Source: Viscum album
Taxonomy: Eukaryota; Streptophyta; Magnoliopsida; Santalales; Viscaceae
Direction of reading: 5' to 3'
Length of the DNA: 64,000 nucleotides
Assembly (NCBI GenBank): GCA_963277665.1
Contig: CAUJRU010000138.1
Coordinates: 1,302,001 to 1,366,000, forward strand
Below, one piece after another: positions 13,001-24,902 of the stretch. The position numbers and the translations under genes are program-made. Numbering within the stretch: the first letter of the stretch is position 1; every line of letters starts with the position of its first letter. The notes beneath the pieces are model-generated. The model did not search any database and was not told where the DNA came from. It was given only the letters and a program-made list of their open reading frames with translations.

Positions 13001-14943
13001 ATTGAACTGTCATCGTTTCGTGAGGTGTTAGATTGTCATCCACATAAATAGTGTGTTCATCACCCATTAGATGGTGGTGTGTGTAAGTGTAGTTAGAATA
13101 TTTATCATAACAGCAACCTAGTATATTTAGGGAACTTCTGTTGTTATTAATGAAATGAATAAAAATATTTTTGGGGATGGAGAACTGAAATAAATAAAAG
13201 ATATTAAGAGAAACAAATGCAATTTATTTGGGTAACTATCTTTGGATTGAACGGAAAAGACTTCTTGAAGTGACTTCTACCTATGTTAAGTGTTCATTGG
13301 TGGAAGAGAGGAATATTGAGAGCTTATTTGGGTAGGGGTTGTACAAGCCAAGAGGATTGAGAAATGTGAGGAATGAGTTCAATGTGGAGTCCTTTTGTAA
13401 GGGAGAGGAGGGGATCTTTAGAAATGTTTAAAAATGACATTTTATAAGAAACTTATCTTCGGTTTCAAAAGGTTCAAAACTCATTAAAGTTGAAGCAAAC
13501 AAGACTCATGTTAAAAATAAAATTATCCAAAAATAATTGGACTAATTTTGAAAAATGTTTTTATATTAATAATCATATTTATTTAAATCATTTAATAATG
13601 AGGTGAATAATGCATCATTATTGTGTCAGAAATAGTTTAATTAATTTGATGTCTAAAATTTATTAAAAAACACGATTATGTAGGAAATAATTTAGGATTT
13701 ATAATTAATATTTATTGTTTAAAATATTACTTATATTACAACTGGTAAAATAATTGATATAGTAAAAGACATTTGTTAATGTCATTTTTGTCTTTCCTTT
13801 ATGTAATTTAAAATAAAATGTCATTATCACTCTTAAGTTGTTCCATGAGGTCCTAAAATCGACCCGATGATACCCATTGTCTGCCATGACTCATCCAATA
13901 TGGTTAGGACAAGTGTTAATGCAATTTTATATTATTATAATATTCTTTTTACCTTGAATTACCTTATTCACCTTTAACAGCGGTAAATAAAAGTCAACAG
14001 TTACTATTCACCAAAAAATATTTTCATCATATTGAACCACATTTTACATACTAAAAACAACCATGTGTGTCCGATTTTAGATATTCAATTCAAAGATGTG
14101 GTAAAATTTTCATTTTAATGAAAAAGTCATTTTTAACTAATACAAAGTGGTTTTACTACTTATATAAAAATTAATGTTTTTCAGATATTTACCAAAACAA
14201 TTTAGCCTAAGATATATTTGATATTTTGAATTAAAAAATGATTTCTATTTTACCAAATTCATAATGTAGAATTTTAGTTAATTAATCTAAAATTAGTTGT
14301 CGTTGTCAAAACAAATAATGTGGTTTTATAAAGCAATAACTATAAAAACGATTATCACTTGTTTATGTATAATTTCAATGTGAGATTAATTCAAATGACC
14401 AAAATTGGATCAAATTCTAAAAATATAATCTAATTATACATCCAATACATTCAATTGTATAATTGAACAATATAAAATATTTTGATTAAAAAAGTTGTTT
14501 TCTTTTAAAATTTAGTATTTTTCACTATTCATCCTAATATGAATGTTATTAGAAAAACACCAAAAATTTATTTAAACTAAATTTATATGTCCCGATTCTA
14601 AATATGATGTTTATTTTTGTCAAATTTAATATATAAGAGTGTATAATATTTGATTTAAGAAGGGTTCTCCATTAAAAGATGTTAAAATTGCAATTTTTTA
14701 AAAAAATATTTCATTTATAGGAAAAAATGAATTTGTTCTTATATTATGTCTATGAAACACATAATACGGATGTTAAAATTATTTGGAACATAAAAATTTC
14801 AAAATTTAGTTAATACTATTCATAAATTCTTTCGAACGGCTAGTTTCTTTGGGCGTCGTGCGCTGAAACACTTTTTTGTGTGAGATGCAAGTTATTGTAT
14901 TACTTTAATGAGATAATGTATTATGAAATCATAGGGAGTTATA
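10067..14943 (-). repeat. Element B 5' LTR (right copy)
   Basis: This is the partner of 2579-7485 and carries the same internal order: the CCCCGACCCC start, the block at about 11494-11739 with the shared open frame, the G-rich CACTTTTAGGGGGGCGGTAG at about 12817, and the AATGAGATAATGTATTATGA end. In element orientation it begins near 14943 and ends near 10067. The exact outer end is uncertain by a few bases because the termini have mutated away from TG...CA. Confidence 0.8.
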
Positions 14944-15784
14944 GAGTTGACGGGAATAGGCCAGACATTGAGACATTGGTAATGTTCACATACCTTTTTA
15001 AAGGAAATAGAATAACTTAAGAAGCCTCTGCCAAGACAATGCACAATCTTGGATTCAGTGGTCACTTTTTTTCTAGTTGATCATCTGAGACATCTGTTGT
15101 GTTTAATTATATATGGGGGTTCGGTAGGATAAGTCCAAATCTCAATATAGTATCATATAAATGAAATTGAACTACTAAAGAACATAAATAGAATAAATGT
15201 ATAGTTTACTTGAGTACTTCCAATTTACTATTTTCTTTTACAAATATTGTATATATTCAATTATTTTAAGGCACATATCATTGGTGGTTGCCAACTTGGA
15301 TCAATCTCGCACCATATTTGGGTCATGATTTTACGACCAAATTGATTATATGATTTCAGGTATAGACAAGTGAATGATCCCTTATACAGGTATATGATTA
15401 CAGCTTATGAGAAGGAGAGCATGGGAAATAGGTGAAGATTGTGATGCTTTTGAGTTTTTATTCTACAATTGTATTTAATTAATATCATTCTTAGAACATA
15501 TACCACGCTACAATATCATTTGTATTGTTTGAGACTTAAAAATTTATATATATGACTTCCACTGTTTCATTTTTATCATATAAGGATTACTACATTTACT
15601 AATATATTTATTTCATATTCCTCATTTTCAAACTTTTCCAATGAGGGAATAGTTTCTACACTATCACACCCTAGGACCTCACTGCTAGTCGAATGTCTCT
15701 GCTATTTTGGGAAATTAACTTGAGTCCATGTAGAGAACTGGGTATAGTGAACTATTTAGTGGAACCCAGATATATGATGTTACA
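14944..15784 (+). repeat. Element A 5' LTR, second part
   Basis: The sequence resumes the LTR interrupted at 2578 and aligns with about 23216-24079. Shared landmarks include GCCAAG.CAATGCACAAT (15043 and 23290), CCCTTATACAGGTAT (about 15379 and 23641) and CCTCACTGC / CCTCGCTGC (about 15678 and 23972). It ends GATGTTACA, directly followed by the PBS. Confidence 0.8.
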
Positions 15785-15787
15785 ATG

Positions 15788-15799
15788 TGGTTTCAAATG
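15788..15799 (+). promoter_or_regulatory. Element A primer-binding site (decayed)
   Basis: TGGTTTCAAATG lies three bases after the 5' LTR end. It keeps TGGT.TCA from the initiator-Met PBS TGGTATCAGAGC, and the ATG spacer between LTR and PBS is identical to that of element C. Confidence 0.6.
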
Positions 15800-17219
15800 A
15801 CTATTCTTTTCTACTTTGTCTTACTGTATATATTTTATAGTTATGGATCATAAGGAATTGGTGTTTTGTAATTAGATGTGCCTGGGAGATGCAACCTCGC
15901 GTATAGGGAAAAGAAAAATTTCCTCGACTTGACTTATGATCTTTAGATTCTGAGCTATTATAGTTGATTCAATTTCACCATTGGGTGACATAGGTGATTA
16001 ATACTATTAATATTGATTTCATTAAAGGTTTTATTTTAGATTCAACCTAACGATATGAGGGTATGCCATCTCATTAATCATATAGGCACTTGTTAAAATC
16101 ACATCCCATGCATTAGTCAATGCCATCTAAAATTAATTATTTATCACATGCTGTTGTGGTAGATGAAGTGATTGTTATTCTTGCTTTTCTGATAGGTGTA
16201 ATGGAACATGTGATGGTTTGGATGGAAAGGACACCGAATTTTGGTTACTGAGGTTTATAGGCCCTCTTGGACCATAATTGGGTGGTTCATGATTCAGTTT
16301 TTATCTATAATTTTATTATGATATGTTCTTTTCAAATAGATATGATTGATTCTTGGGGAGTATAAGACCTCACTAATTATAATTTTTCATCCCACTGGTT
16401 GTTTTTCTAAAGAACATGTATTTTTTGGGAAATATGGAGTATCTATCCGAAAAAAACAAGTATACATGGCATGTAGTCTTGACTAAAACACCATGTGTTC
16501 TTCCTGTTTGGGGATGAGTGTGTTCCATGTTTTAAGAAGAGAACATTGGGTTCCCATATGTACATGATATATAGAGCTTTCATAATGTGACTGACCATGT
16601 CAGCAGAGACATGGGGATGGGAAAAAGTTTGTAGAACATGTCATGTATATGAAGGTACACACCATGTATAAGTCACCCATGTATCTGACCGTGTGACTAA
16701 TGACATGGGTCGATGGAAACTAATATATACACACCGTGTCGAGGGTGAACCCATCATGTATTATTACACCAGCAGAATTATGTAGTTATAGCCGTGTAGA
16801 AGTACCTAGTAAGGAAGGAAACTCAATTACATGCAATGTCTCTTGGGGAACACTCCATGAACATGGGGTGTTACATGACCATGTTGTGAAGAATTACATG
16901 CACATGTAATGGCCTAGGAGGACACACTACATAAGTGGTAATACATGTCATGTACATATGTTTTGAAAAAAAGAGTGATTTTATTACCATATTCAATACT
17001 TTCACTTTTGAACAAATGATCCTTTTTTGTTAAGTCGGTACAGATGCATGTGTAATGGAAATTGTAGGGTCACACCACCATGACGACAACTATCTTTATT
17101 CTAGGAATGTGGTGAAGAGAATACTCTAGAAATTGTTGGCCATGGGATAATGATGGATCCTCATGTTGTGCCATATATGGAAACAACTGCTATACCAGAC
17201 GCAAGATTACATGAAATGT
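15800..17219 (+). other. Element A untranslated leader
   Basis: About 1.4 kb separates the PBS from the first recognisable gag sequence. No coding similarity was seen. The distal half holds a cluster of palindromic words (separate entry). The leader of element C has the same length and the same kind of cluster, which supports a common family origin. Confidence 0.6.
16463..16955 (+). repeat. Array of palindromic 13-bp words in element A leader
   Basis: The words are variants of TACAYRRCRTGTA: TACATGGCATGTA (16463), ACACCATGTGT (about 16491), ACATGTCATGTA (about 16637), TACACACCATGTA (about 16656), TACACACCGTGT (about 16728), TTACATGACCATGTTG (about 16872), TTACATGCACATGTAA (about 16895) and TACATGTCATGTAC (16942). 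Spacing is irregular, about 20-100 bp. Their half-sites (ACATG / CATGT, ACACC / CGTGT) resemble plant transcription-factor core sites; any function is inference. Confidence 0.6.
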
Positions 17220-18330
17220 TCTGAGTTTTTTTTGTGAGGGTCATGCAGACATTCCAGGGAGCACTGCATGCTACCACATCTAGGGCAGAGCTGGCACATA
17301 TATTCTAGTAGCAGCATCCGCCTACTTTTTAAGGGGATGATGGACCACATGCTACAAAATCATGACTAGAATCATTCCTTACTATCATTGAGAATCTAGA
17401 CAAGACTCCTGATATGAAGGTCAAGCTCACAACATATATTCTTTGAGACTCTACCAAAAGGTGGTGGGAAGCTATTATGTTGATAGAGAACCATCAGAAC
17501 ATGGCATGTGGAGACTTCTAGAATGTCTTCTAAAACTACTTCTTTCCTGATAAACTCAGGGATGATCGTGCCTAGGAGTTCATAAATCTAGAGCAATGAT
17601 CTATTTTAGTGATGGACTATTCATCCCACATTATATATCTACAATTATTTAATCATATTTTGGTGGGAGATGAGGTGGTGAGAGCTCAGAATATTGAAGA
17701 TGTTCTTTAGTATTAAATATGAGTTCATGTGAATGTTTTCAGGTTTCGTTATGTGCTTTCCATTACGAATCAGGTGCTGATTACCAAGAACATCAAATAG
17801 GAATCCATTGGTGTGAGACAGGGTGGTTCATCACTAAAATATTATACTATCACATCTAGAAGAAAGAAGCATAAATAGAGTGTTCTCATAGGAATATGAG
17901 CTATCATTATGTATCTTTTGATATCCAGGTGAGGTGATAGCAGTGCGGTAGAGTTCGGTATACCAGACCACAGTTCCTAAAGGACCCAGTTGAGGGACGA
18001 GCATACAACAAGATGGGCCATCTATAGCTATTATAAAAGATATTTCTACCAGTGTATACTAAGAGATGTTCTATACAGACTCCACATGGTGGAGCAGGGT
18101 CAATAGCTTCTCACCAGTATGGATTTTGGAATACAGTGGGGCATGCATGTGAAGGTTGGGGGCATGCCACGTTAGCCAGATGCCAGGATCTCAATGAAAA
18201 TAGGGAGAGTCAACTTAGTGTAGCTAGGTTGTGTCATAGGGTTGTGTTACAGGTCAGACATATGAAATGCAACAGAACCAACAGGAGAAGGATCACATAC
18301 CATCTACTATCTGAGGTACTATTCTAGTCG
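17220..18330 (+). pseudogene. gag: Element A gag relic
   Basis: Translation gives a chain of pieces in shifting frames that follow a plant Ty3/gypsy gag. A FVRVMQTFQGA-like N-terminal segment (about 17235) is followed by an IENLDKTPDMKVKLTTYIL segment (about 17390-17446) and the hallmark KRWWEA (17456-17473). Then come FFPDKLRD (about 17544) and EFINLEQ. The C-terminal zinc knuckle is degenerate: around 18121-18155 only a GH and one Cys of the CCHC pattern remain. In-frame stops are frequent, several consistent with TGG changed to TAG or TGA. This gag would have formed the RNA-coating particle; this copy cannot. The homologous piece in element C (..RMIHTFQEAPPP) supports the start region. Confidence 0.7.
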
Positions 18331-18619
18331 TCACTATTTTATCTTCACCACTTTTTGATACTGGTGGAACACATTTTTTTATATCTATTTACAACATGGA
18401 AAGCCTTGTCCTCTATATGTATACTACTTTCTATGTCATGACACTAGACACACTAATAGGGAATAGAACAGAAGGTGTGCATTAGTGTAAGGAGTGACCC
18501 CATGAGATTGGAGGGTGAATCATTCTGTGGAACCTCGACATATTATAGATTAATGGTTTTTATGTGATTCTTATAATTGATTGTTTGGTTTCTTTTCATT
18601 CCATAATTAATTTAAATCA

Positions 18620-19700
18620 CTCTTGGGGGTGTTTCACATCACCAGAGGGTTGAGAGTTCCTACATAATACTGAATGGGATTTCCTGGTGAGCAGAGAGGT
18701 ACCCGAGCCTTGTGGGTTGGATGGAATGTCATCCAATGTTTTTAGTTTATATCTCGATGATGAGGGAACATGTGTGGAATATTTTCCAAAAATGTTTGAA
18801 CATGTCATATATATTTTCCTAGATGACTTCTCATGCATACCTCTTGTTAGGGAGGTAGAGTATACTATCAACCAAGTTCCAGGATCTGCAATTGTAACAA
18901 TTCATCCTCATAAGATGGATACGATGGAGTTTCTAGAGCTAAAGAAGCAGTTGTAAGATCATGGATACTACGAGTTTTATCTAACCCAATACTTCTCCTT
19001 GGGTTCACCTGTACATTTTGTATAAAAGATAGATGTTACCCGTATGCTATGTGTGGACTATTAGAAACTGAACCAGTTGACAGTTAAAAACCTTGAACTA
19101 GTTGACAGTTAAAACCCTATATCCCATACACCATATAGATGATCTTTTTGATCAACAATGATGAGTTTGGATTTTCTAAAATATTTAATTATGATTAGGA
19201 TATCACCAGGTATGTGTATGACCTGAAAACATACCTCATACAACCTTTTGTAGCTAGAACGATATCCATGAGTACTTGGTTATCCCATTGGTCACACGAA
19301 TGCACCTACTTTTTTCTTGGTTCTCATGTACAGGGTGTTACAACCTTACCATGATTCCTTTGTGGTGGTTTTCGTTGAAGATATCATGGTGTATTGTAAT
19401 AATCATCAAAACAATGTCAAACACTACGAGATCATTTTGAATACACTAAGAGTGCATCAGTTATATGAAAATATTGAAAATTGACACATCTGGATGGATT
19501 AGATTATCTTCTCAAGTCACATCATCTTATAGACTGGATTATTAGTGGACCCAAATATGGTGAGAGTAGTAATTACGTGGGAGTAGCCCAAGATTTTCTT
19601 TGAGGTGCGGAGATTCTTGGGTCTAGTTGGTTACAATAGTCATTTTAAACTATACTTATCAAGAATAGTTGTGTTGATGATGGGATTGACTAAGAAAGGT
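18620..19700 (+). pseudogene. pol: Element A protease tail and reverse transcriptase relic
   Basis: The piece 18687-18956 encodes the linker from protease into RT: a DDFSCIPLVREVEYTINQVPG segment matching the usual VFPEDLPGLPP.REVEF.IDLVPG pattern, then PHKM...ELKKQL, the start of RT. After a stop the frame continues as DHGYYEFYLTQYFSLGSPV, corresponding to RT motif 1-2. The fingers continue to DDLFDQ-like sequence near 19140. The catalytic block reads VVVFVEDIMVYC at 19362-19397, where the family has FIDD. The first catalytic Asp is replaced by Glu (19377-19379), so this RT would be inactive even without its stops. Motif FLGLVGYN (about 19617) marks the RT thumb. Confidence 0.75.
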
Positions 19701-20230
19701 ATGATGTTTGAATGTTCAAATTCTTGTGATGAAGCCTTTATAGAGTAGAAGGGACTTTTGAATTAATCAATAATACAGATATTACTGGAGTTGGGAATTA
19801 TATACACTATGTACGATGATGCATCAGGTAGTGGGTTTGGAGCCGTGCTTATACAGGGATGTTGGGTAGTTGTGATCAAGTCTCTACAGTTGAGGCCACA
19901 TTAGAAAAATTAGCTGGTGAATGATATCAATTTGGATGTAGGTGTTCATGCTTTTAACTGATAGAGACATTATTTATTGGGGAAGAGTTTTGTGGTTTAC
20001 ACAGACCAAAAAAGTCACAAATACATATTCAGTCAATGTGATTTGAATTTTAGACATTGAAGGTGGGTGGAATACCTTAAGTCATTTGTCATTGAGCAAG
20101 CCTATACGACTGTAAAATGTAATCCACTGGCTGACATAATGAGAAAGATGACTCAGATACATGTAGTGAAGGATGCCACTGGTGAGTGGTAGCTAATGGA
20201 TTTGTTCACTGAGATGTATTTATAGGTTCA
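19700..20230 (+). pseudogene. pol: Element A RNase H relic
   Basis: RNase H removes the RNA strand of the replication hybrid. YTMYDDASGSGFGAVLIQG is encoded from 19797, matching the Ty3/gypsy RNase H start, and a catalytic Asp (DAS) is kept. Further on, FVVYTDQKSHKYIFSQ (about 19990) and HRRWVEYLKSFVIEQAYT (about 20058) match the second half of the domain, which normally reads SDHKSLKY and RRW.E.L.DY. Stops and a frameshift separate the blocks. Confidence 0.7.
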
Positions 20231-20379
20231 CAATAGTAAGTGACATAATTATATTTCATCATTGTCTATTAACTCTACCCAACTAGACAGAGTGAGGATG
20301 AAACAACAATCAGATTCTGAGGGCCTACTTCTATGGGAGAGTGCCTTAGGTGAGGACCCTCCACTTAGATGGATGATAG

Positions 20380-21720
20380 GAGTGGATGATATTCTGCATA
20401 TCCATGGACGTGTGGGGGTTCCATGATATATACACGAGGAAATTATGATGGATTTTCATGATTCATTTTTTGAAATACAACAAATAGTCACCATGATGTA
20501 TCAAATCATGAACCATCAGTAATGGTGACCGGGTATGACGAATGACGTAGCTAGTGTTGTTACATGGTGCTCCACCTGTCAGAAGGTAAAGGCGGAACAT
20601 CGACGACCAACTGTACCTTTACTGCCAAAACTAATTCCTGTGTGGAAATGTGATGATGTCATGATAGATATAATGAAAGGTTTACCGAGGTCCCCTAGAG
20701 GTAATACTGCTATATGAGTGGTAGTTGATAGACTTATAAATGTTGCTCAAATTTTTCTGATCAAGGAGACCATTGGTGTCGATGAGATCAAAAAGCTATA
20801 TATTAAAAAGGTGGTATGACATCATAATGATCCTAATTATATTGTTTATAATATGAATTCCCTATTTACATATCATTTTTGGAAGAGGTTTTAGAGGGCA
20901 TAGGGTACACTTTTTCTTCTAGGTACAACATAGCACCCTTTGACCAATATCCAATCAGAGCATACAATACATGCTTCAGATGACCCGTTCTGTGCATTTG
21001 CCCTTGATTTTGGGGTTCTTGGAAGAGACACATAACCCTATATGAGTTCACCTATAATAATAGATTCTATGATAGTACTCATATTGCGCCTTTCGAGACT
21101 ATGTATGGTTGGCCATGTCGGTCACCCTTGTGATAGCTGGAGGTAGGAGAGGCTGTAATGATGTGACCTCATCTTTTCCATGAGAATACTGAGCAGGCTC
21201 ACCAAATTCAGAAGTAGATGGCTAATGTTTGTTAAATTCAGAAATATTATGCTGATCTCCATAGTCGACCAAGGAGTTTGAGGGTTGGGATCGAGTTTTC
21301 ATACGTGTCTCACCAAGAGTTTGACATCAGATGATCAAGAGACATGGTAAGCATTCACCGCGATATTTCAGATCATTCAATATTCCAGAACTAGTCATGA
21401 TAGTTGATTATTGGTTAATGTTCCCTTAGAGTTAATGATCCATGCATGAGTCCTTCCACATATCTATGTTATGAAACTATCACTAAGGCATATCTTAAAT
21501 TTCATAGCCTGAGGAGGATGAGATTTGGGTTGGTGTATCTATTGAGGAGCGTCGGATTCGTATAGTTGATTAGACCACAAAGGATCTCTGAGGCCTGTTA
21601 GTTCCTCTCATATGGGTTTAATGAAAGCATTGCAAAGTATATGAAGTGACATAAGTTAGGGAGACCGACGTACATGATCTGTGGCAAGAGATATCCTGAG
21701 ATATTCCATCACCACTTTTG
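20380..21720 (+). pseudogene. pol: Element A integrase relic
   Basis: An HHCC zinc-binding domain ends in WCSTCQKVKAEH (Cys codons at 20568 and 20577). The YWWPGM motif before it has become a broken *W*PGM. The core follows: IDIMKGLPRSPRGNTAI (about 20660-20716, first catalytic Asp present), then VVVDRL, then a diverged second-Asp block near 20840. The third block near 20965-20985 (HPLTNIQSEHTI) keeps the catalytic Glu. A FAYNN..-like segment with APFETMYG (about 21090) and MHESFHIS (about 21444) reach the C-terminus. A weak chromodomain-like tail (IEERRIRI...) ends near 21700. Several stops break the frame. Confidence 0.7.
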
Positions 21721-21723
21721 GAA

Positions 21724-21740
21724 GGGAAATTTGGGGGTGA
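21724..21740 (+). promoter_or_regulatory. Element A polypurine tract region
   Basis: GGGAAATTTGGGGGTGA lies about 20 nt before the 3' LTR. A G-rich GGGGGTGA followed by AATTT before the LTR is usual for Tekay/Del-type elements (inference). Coordinates are approximate. Confidence 0.5.
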
Positions 21741-21761
21741 ATTTAATTAAAGTGGTACATT

Positions 21762-24079
21762 TGTAAAAACCTAGTTTATATTATGTGGTATGTGTTTCTT
21801 ATTTTTCGTTTCCTTTGAGTTGATTTTGAGGAAACATGGGAAACTAGAATTTTTTTATGTTTTATTAGAACACACTATGCAATCCCATGTATATTTCGGG
21901 AGGTATTACTGGGTAGGGTTGGGATACAGAATGTGTGTGCTTTTTTTGTCTAGGAAGAGAAGAAAAAGACACTACACGGCATGTAATTCCAAGTACATGC
22001 CGGTGTAGTAATATCGACAAGTCGGTGGATGACATGTAATGTAGGTATGTGGAATTTATGAACAATAAAATGATATGCACACTATGTATATGGATTTGTA
22101 TGTCATGTAAAACTAAATTTCATCATAAAAATGGTAGAATCCTCATTTTATCTCCTCCTAGATATAACTACTTCCTGATGAAGAACAAGGATCCGCATGA
22201 CTTGGTTTGTATCTTATTTCATCATATGGAATATGATTCTACTGTCATTAGTCTCATTGCATTCCTATCATTAAGATATTTCACCTCATTGAGTTGTTCT
22301 TAATGATTTTTTGTTCTTGAGGATGTTATTAATTGTGGAATTATTTAACAATTTTATTAGATCTTTTCCATTATGGGACTATTCGAGGGCCATCATCGGA
22401 TTACATCATCTACACAACACCATGGTAGGTGGTCCTGCGCATTTTATTAAATTTCGAGTTGATTATATGTTCCAAAATAGTATGAGACAATTTTTTAGTA
22501 TTGTTTTTCTCTATAATTGAAATTTGTTGACATTTAATTATTTTTAGGTATTTGATTATATGAAATTGAATAATGTTATTGATGATTTTTTGATTTAGGG
22601 ACACCCCATGGGTGCATTTCATGTGGTTATATGTTTGGAAATAATTCCCTTGATGATTGGGAATGTTTTCCCTTTTGTGGTTGATTAGAATGATATATTG
22701 ATATATGAAATTCCCAAATGATATTTTCTTTTTTAAATAAGGATATAGTTTAATTTCCATGAGTATGTTGCTATGTGGATTTACCCTTTTAGTTGTTATT
22801 ATTAAAGGAATGTAATAGTTTAATTCACATGTGTTGTTTTTTAAATAAAATGAAATATGATTAAAAGTGAAAATTTTTATTGGGCGAGCCATAGTCTCGG
22901 TTAATAGACAAGGTCATGATAAAGTGAGTAATTACATCATTTTTACCATGAGTGAAAAATATTTTCAGTAAAAAGGTAATATACAGACTCTCAAGAGTAT
23001 AATTACATAAGGGGCGCTAGTGAACAACTTTTTTGGTGGTTGGGCTCATTGTGTCTTCATTATAAATTTCGAGGGAATCCGTCATCCTTTGAGGGATAAC
23101 TAGGATGGGCTCTATTGGAAATTGTAAAATGATAAATTGCTGAAATGAAGATATGTTTAAATGTGAAATGGTTATGTCATGATTTGACAATTACATTGGT
23201 ACAATGGTCGAAGGGATTTGTCTACACATTGAGACCTTTGAAATCTTCACAAAACATGTAAAATGTAATCAAATTCCTCAGGATGCATATGCCAAGCCAA
23301 TGCACAATATTGGATTTGGCCTCCACAATTTTTTCAATATGATATTCCTAGACATATTTTGTGTTTACTTCTCTATGGGTGTTTGGAAGCCTAAGGCCTA
23401 ATATAGATATAGTTGTACTTAAAAGAAATTGAGCTGCTAAAAAACATGAACATAATAAATGGATAGATTACATGAATACATCCTAGTTACTATTTTATTT
23501 TACTAGTATTTCATATATTCACTGACTATAAGGAACGAATATGTGGTGGTTTCTTACTGGGAATAGACTCACACCCTATTTGGGTAATGGTTTTGGGTCC
23601 TAACAGATTATATGATTTCATGTTTAGACAAGGAAAAGCTCCCTTATACAGGTATTTGGTTTCTTCATAGGATCATGAGAGCATGTGACCATGCCAAGGA
23701 TTGTGATGCTTCTGAGTTTTATTTCTAATTCTGTAGTAGAATTGTATTTGTATCTGATTGCATTGAATCTTGTATTATATTTTTTCATTGAACAAATAAC
23801 ATGTTGCATTATCATTTTTATGGTTTGGGACATGGATATTTATCTATTATAATTCCCTAGTATTGTTTCAGTCATATACTATTTAGTTCTTCCACAAATG
23901 TATTTTTTTGTATTCCACTGTGTTTGAATCTGCTAACGAGGGAATAGTTTTCCTACAGTCACACCCAAGGCCCTCGCTGCTTGTCGATATCCTCTAGCAT
24001 TTGGGGAAATCATCTTGGGGCCATGCAACCAACCATAAATGGGGAACCATTTAGTGGCACCCCTATCAGGGACATTACA
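21762..24079 (+). repeat. Element A 3' LTR
   Basis: The LTR starts TGTAAAAACCTAG and ends GGACATTACA. It aligns with both halves of the 5' LTR. It carries palindromic words in its first 350 bp (for example ACACGGCATGTA at about 21974 and TACATGCCGGTGTAG at about 21996), as does the 5' LTR. A 160-codon open frame on the other strand at 22410-22892 has no similarity to a domain and is not counterpart-conserved, so it is not called. Confidence 0.8.
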
Positions 24080-24155
24080 CTATTTTTGAAATCACATTAT
24101 TTAATTATTGAATATGATTGAATGGGAAATGATCTGATATTTATTTTACTATATT
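24080..24155. other. 76-bp spacer between elements A and C
   Basis: This is AT-rich DNA after the TTACA end of element A and before the TGTAACATC end of element C. Its last five bases, ATATT (24151-24155), are the left target-site duplication of element C. It is a fragment of the ancestral flank. Confidence 0.7.
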
Positions 24156-24902
24156 TGTAACATCCCGGTTCTAGAATCCACCTAGAGGGACCCCGTACCC
24201 AGTTGGCCATATGGCCTCAAGCGCATTTTCCCTAATGACAGAGGCGGCCAACTAGCATCGAGGGTCTTGGGTGTGTTAGTGGGGAAACTATGCCCTTATT
24301 GGCAGAGTAACACTGTGGAAGAAGAAAAAAACAGATAAAAATAGTGGAAGTGGTAGCAATAAACATGAAAGTATATAGCGGATGTCTGATGAAATAAATA
24401 TTTTGAGTATATATATATATATATATCATGCATGGTAATATGTTCTAGAAAAAAGCCAAACAGATCACAATGGTAGAATATATGAACAATACTAATCCAA
24501 ATTACAAAAGAAAATATATAAACAACTCATCATCATCAAAAGCCTCAGTTTAGTCCCATGCTCTCTATCTCCATAGCATATCATGTAACTAAAGTAGAAT
24601 ACAGCTTTCCCTTATCTATACCTACAGTAATATAATCTGTTTATGCCCCAATGCATAGCCCAAACTGGGTGTTAGATGAAATCCTAGTAGGCAATCACCA
24701 TAATATATGTGCCTAACAGTCCGTGAATATATGTCAGGTAATAAACTAAAGAAAGCAGTAAACAAGGAAGTACGCAGTAGTAACTAGTCATATAGTTTCA
24801 ATGCAATCAGTTCTATACATCAACGATAGAAAATAATCAGGGAACCCTCTGGGTTGTACTCTCAGCCTAACCCCTCTAGTTCAATCAAAACAAGAATATG
24901 AC

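Larger units (their letters stand above)
2579..14943 (-). mobile_element. Element B: large-LTR, gag-only non-autonomous retrotransposon (LARD / TR-GAG-like)
   Basis: Two direct repeats of about 4.9 kb (2579-7485 and 10067-14943) enclose only about 2.6 kb. Next to the right repeat, CCTCTGATATTA at 10053-10064 is the complement of a decayed initiator-Met PBS. Next to the left repeat is a polypyrimidine tract (7486-7501), which is a PPT on the minus strand. The element therefore reads right to left. The interior carries a gag zinc-knuckle relic but no protease, RT, RNase H or integrase that I can see. Such a structure matches the definitions of LARD (large LTRs, non-coding core) or TR-GAG elements (inference). 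It sits inside the 5' LTR of element A. No convincing target-site duplication remains (GCGAC versus GAGTT). Confidence 0.75.
1139..24079 (+). mobile_element. Element A: decayed Ty3/gypsy LTR retrotransposon, 5' LTR split by element B
   Basis: The element reads LTR - PBS - leader - gag - protease/RT/RNase H/integrase - PPT - LTR on the plus strand. The LTRs start TGTAAGAACCTAG / TGTAAAAACCTAG and end in TTACA. The 5' LTR (1139-2578 plus 14944-15784) sums to about 2.28 kb and the 3' LTR (21762-24079) to 2.32 kb; they align along their whole length once the nested element B is removed. The PBS lies 3 nt after the 5' LTR. The order RT-RNase H-integrase is diagnostic of Ty3/gypsy, and the sequences resemble the Tekay/Del chromovirus group (inference). 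By eye this is among the most diverged LTR pairs here. All reading frames are broken. Confidence 0.85.

Noticed and set aside
14944..14948. A target-site duplication for element B
   Set aside because: GCGAC on the left and GAGTT on the right do not match; the ends have decayed too far to claim one.
22410..22892. 160-codon frame on the minus strand
   Set aside because: It lies antisense in the A 3' LTR. The product is Ile/Asn/Lys-rich as expected of AT-rich DNA, and the 5' LTR copy does not keep the frame.
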